DNA of 31,848 nt, taken from assembly GCA_900169235.1 (NCBI GenBank), contig FWCC01000373.1, forward strand, positions 1 through 31,848. Reading direction: 5' to 3'. Below, in pieces: positions 20,001 through 30,505 of this stretch. Every line of letters starts with the position of its first letter. Positions within the stretch are counted from its first letter, which is position 1. The stretch comes from Zarea fungicola. Its lineage: Eukaryota; Ascomycota; Sordariomycetes; Hypocreales; Cordycipitaceae. Made by a program: the position numbers and the translations under genes. Below the pieces are notes generated by a model. That model saw nothing but the letters and a program-made list of their open reading frames with translations, was not told where the DNA came from and made no database searches.

Positions 20001-21040
20001 ATTCGTGTTTGCCTCTTGTTCTGGAAAAATTCTTTCTTCTACAATATATTGAAACAGGAAAGATAGCCGTGTTGCTAAGCTAAAACCAAATGGCTTTCGG
20101 TCTCTCTTATAGGAGGCAACTGAAGGTGATCTGAATGGTGCCCCCAGCACTTGAAAGAAATCACCCTCCACCACATTAATACTCGCCAGTCTTCCTGCCG
20201 CTTTGCCCCTCGCCTCATACGAGTGATTTGAATACTTTATTCCTGTATTTTCTATTCGTTTATTACATGTCATTTTTGTGTCTGCTTTTAAAATGAGCTG
20301 GACGTCACTGCATTGCTTCAGCCACCGGCCGAGCATAATCATTTCAGGAGCTTCCCCCGCGGAGCAGCGCTCAAGGTTACACGAAACTTGACCCCGGTCA
20401 TGGTGTTGGGAAAAATGCAACTTCCTTATATTGATACAGAAACGGTTAAGTTAGCTTTCGATGATTCCGAGAAGCCTGAAAATTGGCCACCTCCAAGGAA
20501 AGCGAAGCTGGCAATCCAGGACACATATATGGTATTTCATTGTTCCCTCATGACAAGCTTCGCATAGAGGATATTAACTATTCTTAGGTGGTTTATTTTG
20601 GTGTCTGAGCCAGGTACTATTTCTTAACAAGGGACAAGAGGGGGGGGAAGCTACTCTACAGAATGTCAATCGCCACGAAAAGCGATGGCAGACGTCCTGC
20701 AGCCAAGACGGCGTCCTCATGCATGAAGTTCACGAAAGACCGAGAGTTTGCCCGACCTCTGCATCAATATTGGCAGTGAAATCCACTTCTTCTTCCGCAT
20801 GAGCGAGTCTCATGCACGCTGAATTATCCAATCAGACGCAATGACTACAGTCAGTCATGTTGCTTCACTGCGAGTTGCCTACCCCTCCAATGCCCGCATG
20901 CTCCAGCTGACCATTCGCTTTCTTTCTTTAATCCAGCGTTTTACCTTTATTTAAGACCTCTGATTCTTCTCGTAATGCTCAAACGTTACTCGGGCCTCAT
21001 TTAAACCCCCTTTTACCATCTAAAAAGTCAAGGCCTGGCC
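17051..21040. other. Long gene-poor AT-rich region
   Basis: Almost 4 kb without a supportable gene. Frames of up to 161 codons occur (17142-17627, +; 19054-19476, -; 19956-20420, -), but they overlap other open frames, lack domains and have no coherent splice sites. The only protein-like stretch is a short frame from about 20400 to 20535, treated separately. The right end is the promoter of the NLR gene at 21041. No tRNA, terminal inverted repeat or transposase was recognised. Confidence 0.5.
20400..20565 (+). other. Isolated short frame resembling an MFS transporter N-terminus
   Basis: The frame starting ATG at 20400 encodes about 54 residues. The stretch FDDSEKPENWPPPRKAK recalls the pre-helix-1 segment of drug:H+ antiporter-type MFS proteins, where an acidic run, a PxNW core and a basic end precede the membrane. 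A GTATTT donor-like site at about 20531 and a TTCTTAG acceptor-like site near 20587 exist. The sequence beyond has no membrane helices and quickly meets stops. It may be a 5' relic of a lost transporter or a coincidence. Confidence 0.25.
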
Positions 21041-24000
21041 ATGATTACGCTGGCAAGTTCAGACGCGTATACTATTGGGTGGATTGCTCCACTCCCCATT
21101 GAGTATGCCGCTGCCAAGGCCATGCTCGATGAGTGCCATGAAGAGCCTCTTGACTTCGAACAGCATCCAGCCGACATGAACTCGTATACGTGGGGCCATA
21201 TGAACAAGCACAATATTGTCATCGCGTCGCTCCCGGCTGGCATTTATGGAACAACATCCGCATCAGCGACGGCTTCGAGCTTACTCGCATCATTGCCACA
21301 AATCAGAATTGGTTTACTTGTGGGAATTGGTGGTGGGGTGGTTCAACCTGACTTTGATATTCGCCTCGGTGATGTGGTTGTCAGCAAGCCGGACAGCAGT
21401 AGTGGAGGCGTTATCCAGTATGACCTCGGGAAAGCCAAGTTCGACCAATGGGAACGAAAAGGCGCACTTGACAAACCTCCCCTGGTCCTCCTTAATGCTT
21501 TGACTAGCCTCCAAGCACAGCATGAGATTACCTCATCCAAAATCCCAGACCATCTCGAGACAATGTGGACGGTTAATCCGAAGATGAAGAAGGGGTACAT
21601 TCATCAAGGAGCAGAAAACGATCGACTCTTCCACTCTACATATAATCATGGTGGTGATCATACATGCGATGAATGTGATTCTTGCCAGGAAATCAAGCGC
21701 AATAAAAGAGAGTCGCTTGACCCAGAAATTCATTATGGGCGGATTGCTTCAGGCAATACACTGATCAAAGATGCCACCACCCGGGATAGAATTGCAGTTA
21801 TAGCTGGGAAGGACTGCATCTGTGTCGAAATGGAAGCTGCTGGCTTGATGCACCACTTTCCGTGCCTTATAATCAGGGGAATTTGCGATTATGCTGACTC
21901 CCATAAAAATGATGCATGGCAGCGATACGCCTCCGCTACTGCAGCAGCTTATGCAAAGGAACTCTTGGAATATGTACCAGGAAAGCAGCTCCAAAAGACA
22001 CCACGAGCGCTGGATATTATGACATCAAGTTAGTTTTTACTTGCGAGTTGACTAGAGACAGTTCTGATCAACATTCAGTAAATGAAAATATTAAAATTGT
22101 GCAAGCCGCAGTTAAAGAGCTTGAAACAGACAAAGACAGTAATACCCGCCCACTTCTCCCCTACAAAGAGCGCTGCTTTGAACTTTACCTAAACTAACGT
22201 CGCTACAGAAAAGGAAGTGCAGAGGATAAGCGACTGGCTATCACCAATCATGTTTATGACCGCTCAGAATCAAGTCTTCGACAACGTACAAGAGAATACA
22301 GGACAGTGGTTCGTCAATCACAAGATATTCCAAAACTGGACGAAGACGCCCGGGGCGACGCTGTGGTGTCGCGGTATAGGTATGAGACCTTTGAATCTAC
22401 TTGATTACTGACAGCCTAGCTGATTTAATGATCTGTAATTAGCCGGTGCTGGAAAAACGGCGCTTCTGTATGTTTGTTCTTGCTTGTCGGGAGACAAAAA
22501 GTAGGCCTGGCTATCAGAGTCCTTACTGGTATTTAGATCAGTTGCAGTCACATGGCTCCGCGAACGTGCAAACGGCAACACCGGTATTGAGGTTGCATGC
22601 GCATACTGCGATTATAAGAAAGAAGAAACAAAGAGTCTCGTTAATATCCTCATGGGACTGTGGAGACAACTTGTCAACCCTAATGTTGAACACACTGCCG
22701 GTGTGCGAAGGCTATGGAAAGACCACCACGATGGATCGACACCAATAACAGAGAAAAGACTTGGCGATGTCATAGCCATACTCAAAGAAGCTATTGAGAA
22801 TAGCTCTCAGACATTTATTCTCGTCGATGGCGTAGACGAGCTTCCTGACCATACTTGCACGAGGCTGTTGCAGATTCTCAAAACCCTCCAAGGATCCAAA
22901 ATATGCAACATTCTCGCTACCTCTCGTTATTCACGAAGTATTGGCAACTTATTCAAAGTTGACCCTCAGTTTGAACTAATTGCACAGAAAGATGACCTAC
23001 TTGTATACGTAAAAGCAAGGGCACAGACTCCGCCTTTCGAAAAGCTGCGTACCAAGATTTCGGATCTCGACAACATTATTCTCGAAAACGTGATTCCAAA
23101 GTGTAAAAACATGTTCCTGCTCGCTAGGCTCTACATGGACGCTTTGTCGCATGCCGCAGAGAAGGTCAACTCATTCTATTTGACAATTCAAAAACTGCCT
23201 GCAGAATTAGATAAAGTTTATTTCGAAGCAATGGAGCGAATCAAAAGAGAACAGCAGTATGCCGAGAGTGCCATTGACGTTCTCTTCTGGATCGCATTCG
23301 CAACGAGGCCTCTCTCTGTCAGCGAACTGAGAACCGCTCTCGCTATCGAACCCGGCAATGTGGAATACGACGAAGGCAATGAACTTTTGCTTGACATTAC
23401 ATCTATTTGCGCTGGGTTAATTGTCATTGACCCAAAAAACGATACCATCCGTCTTGCGCACTATACAACCGAGGAGTACCTGAAACGGTCGTATCATGCC
23501 TGGGCTCCAAAGATACACGGAAAAATAACGTCTCGAATGTTGACGTATCTTTCATTCAAGTCGTTTCAAAATCGTTTGGAAGGAGATGCCGTGCTCGATG
23601 ATATGTATCTGAAATTTCCTTTTCTCCAGTACGCATCGTTGAATTGGGGAATCTATCTCGAGACGGCCATGGAATCTCAAAGCGACGTGCAACTCCAAGC
23701 TCAAGCGTTTCTACAGCAAGACTTTAGACTTTCCGATCTCATATTAAAAAGTCGCATTGAGGAGCTTACAGACAGAGACAGATTTGTTGGGTCGCTTCCC
23801 GGCAACGTCACAAGCTTGCATATTGCCGCTTTTTTTGACCTTCAAGACTTTGTGCCAATGCTTCAGGCGCATGAACGAGACCACCCAAGTAGAAACCCAC
23901 TAGCAATATCTCCGCTTAATTTTGCTTGCACCATGAGTCGGGTAAAGTTCGCAGAGAGACTGCTTGATGGCGGGGCTGATGTTCATGGAATTCCAGGCTT

Positions 24001-25024
24001 TGCTTGGCGGCCCATTCACCAAGCTGCCAGATTCTGTAAAAGCGGTGAAATGATTACTTTACTTCTTGACTATGGTGCAGATATCAATTCACTAGTAACT
24101 ATCGACCCCGGTGATGACATAGGTTATCGCTATGGTGGTGGTCAAACCGCCCTGCATGAAGCGGCATTCTGGGGCAACTTGGAGGCCGTCAAGGTCCTGG
24201 TTCAAAGAGGGTCTGATGTCGATTTTCAATCACAGGCAAATGTTCAGGCAGACGGGCGACAAGAAAATGAGACACTGCTTCCTGCTCAAAGTTCTACCCC
24301 TGATGAGAAGGATTGGAATGACCAGACGCCGCTAGGCTGGGCATTACAGCAACAACATCACGATGTGGCAGAGCTGCTTCGCAAAACAGTCGCTCTGGAC
24401 ACTGGTTCTAGAAATTATCAAGGGCAAACACTCCGTTCCGGGGCTACTGAGGATGGAGAAGAGGAGAGCAGCCGTAGCTTACTCAAGACGTTGGAGAACA
24501 CGAACAAACTTGTCATTCAATCTCCACCAAATGCAGGATCCCATGAGAGTAGCCTTGAAATGGTCAATGGAAACGAAATTGAAGCGTTGTATGTCATGGA
24601 CGATTCAAGCCGATTGTATAATTCAACTGTTGCGTTTGTGGCTGCTCCGACGCAGAGGAAAAGCTCACCTGCGTCGAAATTCTCTGATAGGATCCCTACT
24701 CTTTTACCAGAAGATGAAATAGTGCCAGACTCAGTGGAGGCTTTGCGACAGCTTCCGGCGAAAACCAGCGCAGCCCTTGAGATAGAGGACGAGGAACTTG
24801 TAGAGGCAGGAGGTGTATATTTTAAGAAGGTTTGGGGTCTGCAAAATGTTTCTCTAATGCTTCAGTTATATTTTATTCTTGGTTGTGTATTGTTTGGTGT
24901 TCTATCGGCAGTTCTGCGTCTTGGCTTCCGTCTTCCATTGGGAATTGAGAGTTCGTGGCTGACTGTAGCAGCTATTGCTTGTGGAATAGTGGGAATAGGT
25001 ATGGGACTACAGCTCCAAGGATAG
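21041..25024 (+). CDS. NLR-like PNP_UDP-NACHT-ankyrin protein with C-terminal membrane segments
   Basis: Five exons, 21041-22028, 22079-22138, 22209-22379, 22443-22467 and 22537-25024, join in frame to 1243 aa. Residues 1 to about 315 are a nucleoside-phosphorylase (PNP_UDP_1) domain: YTIGWIAPLPIEYAAAKAML, LLVGIGGGV, and CVEMEAAGL with IRGICDYADSHK. A helical linker (KEVQRISDWLSP) follows. A NACHT domain has its P-loop (RGIAGAGKTALL, Lys 411) and Walker-B-like FILVDGVDELPD (about 508-519), then a winged-helix-like region (ATRPLSVSELRTALAIEPG). Ankyrin-like repeats span about 838-1035 (ERLLDGGADVHG, LLLDYGADINS, GQTALHEAAFWGN). An acidic linker follows, then two hydrophobic helices (about 1186-1212 and 1222-1240). 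This is a fungal NLR, a class tied to non-self recognition and programmed cell death. The P-loop lies on a 25-nt exon. No stop or frameshift was found. Confidence 0.9.
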
Positions 25025-27096
25025 TTGGTGTATAATAATTGAATATTTGTGGATTGGAAACCAATTTAAAGAAGCCTACGCCATTGTCTAATGGCTGGTA
25101 CTGCATATACTGGAATATGATCGCTTGATAATTTGGCTGGTATACTGATCAGTTCACCAAGTTCAATCGAAGCATGCGGCCAACCTATCTCAGAACATAT
25201 TCAGTGAGGCACTTAAACAGACCCATCTGGCTCTAAAAGTACTTAACCACGCTGGCATAACTTACTACATTCAGACTGTAGACATGGCACGTGTCTCCAG
25301 GCAATCAGACATAAAAAGCTGTGTGGTCCTTGGGCAATAAGATGAAGCTCACTAAACCTCTCTATCGTTTTTTATCGGAAGCTGGGCGTTTTAAAGAGAG
25401 AATCGGCCAGCCAGATGCTTGCATTCACACTCAAATAAGTAATGGGACACTGGAAACGAAACGTGCCCTTATAAAGCTCAGTACCCAAATTACCCCAGAA
25501 CGTTTTACCACTCCTAAAATGCCCTTGCAGCACGCATTCAAATAGTTCTGCTCATCTACCGCAAAGGTTGACGCCATCTGACAACCCATCGCGTTGTAAC
25601 CGACGAGCCTGCCAGGTTTGCCAGAAACAGAAAAGTCGAGTGAGGCCCAAAAGTGATGGCCCTCGGTGTGCTAGCTAGTCAATTTTCCACGCGCAGCTAA
25701 GGAGACCACCAGACTCCGACTGCACCGATTCGCGTGTTTAGCCGTTGGTGTAGGCGACGTGGAGGCCGCACTTGCTCGTCGTGGAGGTGATGCAGAGGAG
25801 CGCATTAATCTCATTGCAGACAACTCGAGTTTTGAGCGATTCGAAGATGAAATGCTCAAAGCCGGTTTCCTCAGGGTCGGCGGCAGGGAATGCAGCGGCC
25901 CGAGCAACAGCGAGGATCCTAGTGAGGCCGAGGACGGCGGAGTTGAAGTTTCAAAATAGTATCGTGGTATACCTGAAAATGGAAGTGCTTAAAATACGGA
26001 CAAAAATGTGAAATAATGAGTAGACGAACTGATGATTTACAACCAGCCCGACTCTTTTGGAACGAAGCGCACCTTTTTAGTTGATCATTGGTTTATCTAT
26101 TCTCATACTCGACCGTGCTGCTAGATGCTCTCGTCAATACCTAGCCTCCGGGTTGACCCCTGATAATATACGAGAAAGCTGTTACTTATCAGCTATTCCC
26201 AGAATTATATGTATTCAAGCTACGAATTGGTTCCCCCCGAGCTAGTTGTTGAGCTCACAATCAGCTGATTGATCTACTTACCGACTGTCGGCTTGCTTGT
26301 CAGCTTCTCTTGTCGGAACCAATTGATTAGAGGTCCTGACACAAAAGGTTGTACAAAACTGTACCTCGAAGAATACTCCGATATCTGGAATAAGTCCCTA
26401 AGCGCGCCTAGCATAAAACTGATGGCGGCTTGCATTATATGGAGCAAGGATGCCAGGACGGAGAAGATTGTTTAACGAATTGACGAGCATCATGAAGCTA
26501 TACAGTCTTGCCGCCATTATTTTCGCAGCCTAGACGAAAGCCATTAGTTGGATTTGGGCCACACCAATACATCGTCACATCTTAAATTATTATACTGTCT
26601 AAAACTGCAGATAACCAGTACCCCCAGTCTTCCTTTTCAAGCCTTCAGTAGCAGCGACCATTGCCGTGGGTTATTTTATACTTTGTACATATCCCATCGC
26701 TGATAATAATAAACTTGCCTTGCAGAGACTAATGGTGTCAATCTAGACGAGAGGAAAGGGTAACTAGTAGAAAACTAGCTACTATGGGACCTTTCCCCTA
26801 GTTAGCTTAACTTCACGTACCAGTCAGCTAAACGCTGCATCAGGCTGAAGCTGTGAGTCAACTCTGACAGCTTCCCCGCACTGCTGCGCCTCGATGAGTA
26901 ACGGTTTGGAAATTAGTTGGATCGTTGGCGGCAGAGGATCGTATAATTCGTATAGGAAAAATAATGCCGGTCATCTGATTTGCTAAACTTCAAAAGGTCC
27001 TGAATAGCTACATACAGAATACCATCTCTGGTGCTGTAACATAATAAGCGAGTGAGACTAACAAGTCGACGAACAAGTAAGCACATTTTAAAAATT
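25025..27096. other. Gene-poor spacer with one open GC-richer frame
   Basis: AT-rich, about 2.1 kb. The only stretch with coding-like composition is a frame at about 25676-25959 (+), open for some 95 codons and ending in a stop. It reads HRFACLAVGVGDVEAALARR and EERINLIADNSSFERF, and lacks an ATG near its 5' end. It may be an exon relic but no family is recognised. Frames at 25321-25545 and 26269-26475 are unsupported. Confidence 0.35.
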
Positions 27097-28033
27097 ATGA
27101 GCTCAACTGTAAGTATGTAAAACATTAACCCTACGAGCAAAATGCCAATCTCTGGTCTGTTACAGGATCGTGAACAGTGTGTACCAACATCAACCAAGAC
27201 TGGCCAATGCTTATCGCCCGCAATAAAATGTCTTCCTGGCACGACTCAGTGGCCAAGCCGGGCGATACGGGCAGACGAAGGATTACATCAAGACGATCAT
27301 CGAGACCGGGGTGGAACTGAATGCGGAGGAACAGAAATTGATGAGCTTTGCGTATAGCAAGCTGGAACATGCTCTCCGCGCTTCCTGGCGCATCGTTCGG
27401 ACCCACGAACAAGATGAAGACAAGAAGAGTGATGGAGGCCATGCTGAAATGATTGCAAAATGCCGGGCAGAAATTGAACAGGAACTCGAAGCCCTCTGCG
27501 ACGAAGTGATTGGTCTTGTCAAGAACAACATTACCCTGAACGCGACTACTGATGAGACCCGTGTCTTCTGCCTCAAAATGTTTGAAAAAGGCCTATTAAA
27601 TGGGAAAAGATTTATTGCTAACTCAAATACAGGACCGGTGACTACAATCGCTATATTGCTGAATGTGCCGCAGGGGAAAGACGGGCCGCCAGGCTTGAAG
27701 CAGCTAATGAAGCCTACAACGTAAGTTGAAGTGGTTGAAAGACGAACCTGAAAGGAGCTTCGCTAAGCCGCATTTTACCAACAGGCAGCTGTGAAATTTG
27801 CACCGGGCAAATTTGATGGAGGCAACCCGCATTGTCTGAGTGTCATTGTCAATGCCGCGGTGTTTTATCATGATTACATGAACAAGAAGGAATATGCGAT
27901 TGGCATGATAGAGAGCGAGGTGGCCAGTGCTGCAGAGCAATTTGAAGATGCTCCTGAGGACAAGGAAACCAGCGCGATTATGGGGATTCTCATGGCCAAC
28001 ATGGAAATGTGGAAGACCAGTGACGATCACTGA
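27097..28033 (+). pseudogene. Divergent 14-3-3 family gene with damaged 5' end
   Basis: Exons 27097-27108, 27166-27579, 27633-27720 and 27785-28033 have canonical splice sites (GTAAGT/TTACAG; GTTTGA with TGCTAAC and TACAG; GTAAGT/CAACAG). The 14-3-3 core is clear: FLARLSGQAGRY, EEQKLMSFAYSKL, ALRASWRIV, then MTGDYNRYIAE and VIVNAAVFYHDY. The phosphopeptide-contact Arg-Tyr pair (GDYNRY), the helix-C Arg and the Asn of VIVN are kept. The position of human zeta Lys49 is Ser and that of Arg55 is Leu. The first 12-nt exon and the start of exon 2 read MSSTDREQ in another frame. One extra base near 27178 is needed to reach the frame of the core, and a TAA stands at 27224-27226. Unless unusual splicing bypasses this, the full product cannot be made. 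Family members are near 250 aa, and the exons sum to about 254 codons, so loss is limited to two point lesions. Confidence 0.75.
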
Positions 28034-28619
28034 ATGAGTTTGCCCGCCCCCGGCATGATTTTGAGGCAAAATTTATGCCAAAGAATTTTCGAAAATTTCC
28101 CTTCTTCTTCTCTCTTTGACAACCTTTTTATGAATGGATTAAGGCAAGCTTTTCAATTCCATTTGGTTGCGATTTGAATCTGGGACGTACTCGTTTTTCA
28201 TAATGAATTGATACATGTCTGCGTTCGAGCATGCATGCGACGAAATTCACTCCGCATATATTGATAACAAAAACAAGGCAAATTTTTTATTCGCTTTAAA
28301 ACTTTTCCTCTTTTTTATTTGTTCTCTGATTTCTTTAACCGTTGACGCTCGTCCAGGTTTAAACCTGAGTTCTTTCGCATCTTATGATGTGACATCGGAG
28401 AACTATGTTCAATGATCGCCAGATAGGTGCCGATTTGTGCCAGGTGATACTGGTACTTTGTAAATACCTGAAACGGCCAGAAACATGGCCTTAAACTGTC
28501 GTTGCAAGTTACAGGCTGCTAGGCCTATGAGTTGGCCGACAGGGAGACTCATTAGGAGAGGATTGCTCGAAGCGAGGGACAGATCCATATGTGTATTCAT
28601 GTTTATTAACCTTAACAGC
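28034..28619. other. Shared 3' spacer of 14-3-3-like gene and SDR gene
   Basis: An AT-rich stretch of about 590 bp between convergent genes. The small frame 28215-28415 (+) contains a hydrophobic run (ALKLFLFFICSLISLTVDA) but has no start context or continuation and is not called. The poly(A) signals of both genes should lie here. Confidence 0.4.
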
Positions 28620-29586
28620 TTACAGAACGGAGGGGAAGCGGCTTAGAGTAGCACCATCAACCAAAATTACGGATCCGTTTGTATACGCACCAGCTTTTGA
28701 CGCTAGATACAAAACCGTGCCGCCGATTTCGTCATCGTAGCCCAGTCTACCTAGTGGAATAACGCGCTTTGGAATGTCTCCATATGTGCCATCCGGACGC
28801 TTCCAATTCTCCATCCCAGGCGCTGCTAGATCGCTTTGAAAAACTTCACATGGTCAGCACAGCACTCTTTTCTCGTCTGTACAAATCGACTTACAACCCG
28901 GAGTAATGCAGTTAGCTCGCATATTCCAACGAGGTAATAGCGTAGCGAGTTGCTTGGAGGCATGGATGCTAGCGGCCTTGGACTGTCCATACGCCCATCC
29001 CGCGCCTCCAGTCTTGACTAATCCAGCGATGGAGCCTATCACCAGGACCTGTGAAGTCTGCGAAACGTTTCCAGCCTTATTGCCAGCATCGAGAAGCGGC
29101 AGGAACGCCATCGTGGTAAACCAGACGCCTGCAACGTTAACTGTAAAAGGATTCATATAGTCATCGATGGCGAAGCTCATGTGCCGCGCTGAAAATTCCT
29201 CAACGGAGACCTTTTTGCCAGTCATATCACCGCCAGGACCAGTAACGCCAGAGTTACAGATGAGGAGGTTCAGATAACCAGCATCACCGTTTACGGTTTG
29301 CACAGCGCGTTCAAGGTCTGCCTTGCTTGTAACATCACATTGGATGGGGATTACATTCTCGCCGATAGCAGAGGCTGCTTCCTGCAGTGGCTCAATACGT
29401 CGGGCGGCGATGTATATCTTTGCAGCACCGTTTTGAGCGAGCGCTTTGGTCATCATTAGGCCGATGCCTATTTCAAGAGTTAGCACATTTCAGTACGCAT
29501 GAAGGGGACTACGAACCAGTGCCGCCGCCTGTAATGAGGGCAACGAGGCCTTTGACATTATAGTGAGCGTCCGCCCCTGAGACCAT
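28620..29586 (-). CDS. Short-chain dehydrogenase/reductase (SDR), NAD(P)-dependent
   Basis: Exons 29586-29517, 29467-28895 and 28843-28620 (introns of 49 and 51 nt, the second with an AAG acceptor and GCTGAC branch) give 288 aa. The nucleotide-binding motif TGGGTGIG is formed across intron 1 (about residues 18-25). Other classical SDR marks follow: IYIAARR after beta-2, IPIQCDVTS, LLICNSGVTG in place of the usual NNAG, VLVIGSIAG with the catalytic Ser, and YGQSK (the YxxxK pair). NCITPGFFQSDL, formed across intron 2, and GSVILVDGAT close the fold. The arginines after beta-2 suggest NADPH use. The motif set fits the fungal RhlG/3-ketoacyl-reductase-like SDR group, but the substrate cannot be told and no biosynthetic neighbours are present. 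Two introns at conserved motifs and the absence of lesions indicate an intact gene. Confidence 0.9.
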
Positions 29587-30505
29587 TATGCCGTTTTGAA
29601 GAGATGAACTCAGAAGAAGAAGAGGGCAGGCTGAAATAGCGCTGTTGAAATCTATTTGTTGGGTATCGCGCCGTTGACAAATGCAGTTGTAAATTTCAAG
29701 CCATTCTCAGGGGCGACGTGGTTATATGGCGGCTCACTTGGTTAGGCTATACCCAATGGAGTGAGTGCTGACTTGACGATGGAATCAACCAATCAAAGGC
29801 CAAGATTTCGAATTCGATCAGCAAATCAGGCAAGCAATCGAACTTTCCTTACCTCGGAGAAGAGCTCATCAACATTGATGGCGAGCGCGGTATCTACGAT
29901 GGTCATCGATTGAGGGAGAGGGCTTAACGAGTCGATGAAAGGGTGGAATCATCTCTCAGCCCCTTACCAAGACTGCTTTGAACATGGAAATTATGCCAGT
30001 GCCACTGAAGTCCAATCGCTCATTCTACTCAGCAGTTAATCCCAAAACTAAATGTAGCGAAACTGTGGAAGCGGGTGAAGAATGCTTTATGTATTTTTAG
30101 GAGGACAAGGACATATTCCTGCAGTTTCCCCTGCATAATTAACGTGAGAGAATGAGGTGGGGAGCGTAGTGCAGCCGTCGCTTGCGTCGCACGATAGGAT
30201 GCATCTAACAAGGCCTCTGCCGCAGAGAAACATGGCTCGAAAGAATACTTGGAGAAGGCCTCAACTTTCAGCCCCTCGCCAATGTGAGCCATATTTGAAC
30301 ATCAAAAATGATAAGGTTACTCCCGCGCTGCTGGGCACTCTTAACCCTTGGCAAGAGGGTCTACAACTGTATGTAAGTGAGCATAAAAACAAACACTAAC
30401 TAGTCAGAACCGCCACCCGCCTGCACCAGACATGTTTTCTTTGCTTCCCCCCATCCACTGCCCTTTCATTCGTAATAGAGGCGACACAGCCAGGATTTCC
30501 ACGTT
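29587..30505. other. Intergenic region upstream of SDR gene
   Basis: About 0.9 kb containing the SDR promoter (minus strand). Frames 30029-30292 (-) and 30157-30399 (+) overlap in antisense and have no domain. No repeats or RNA genes were recognised. Confidence 0.45.
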
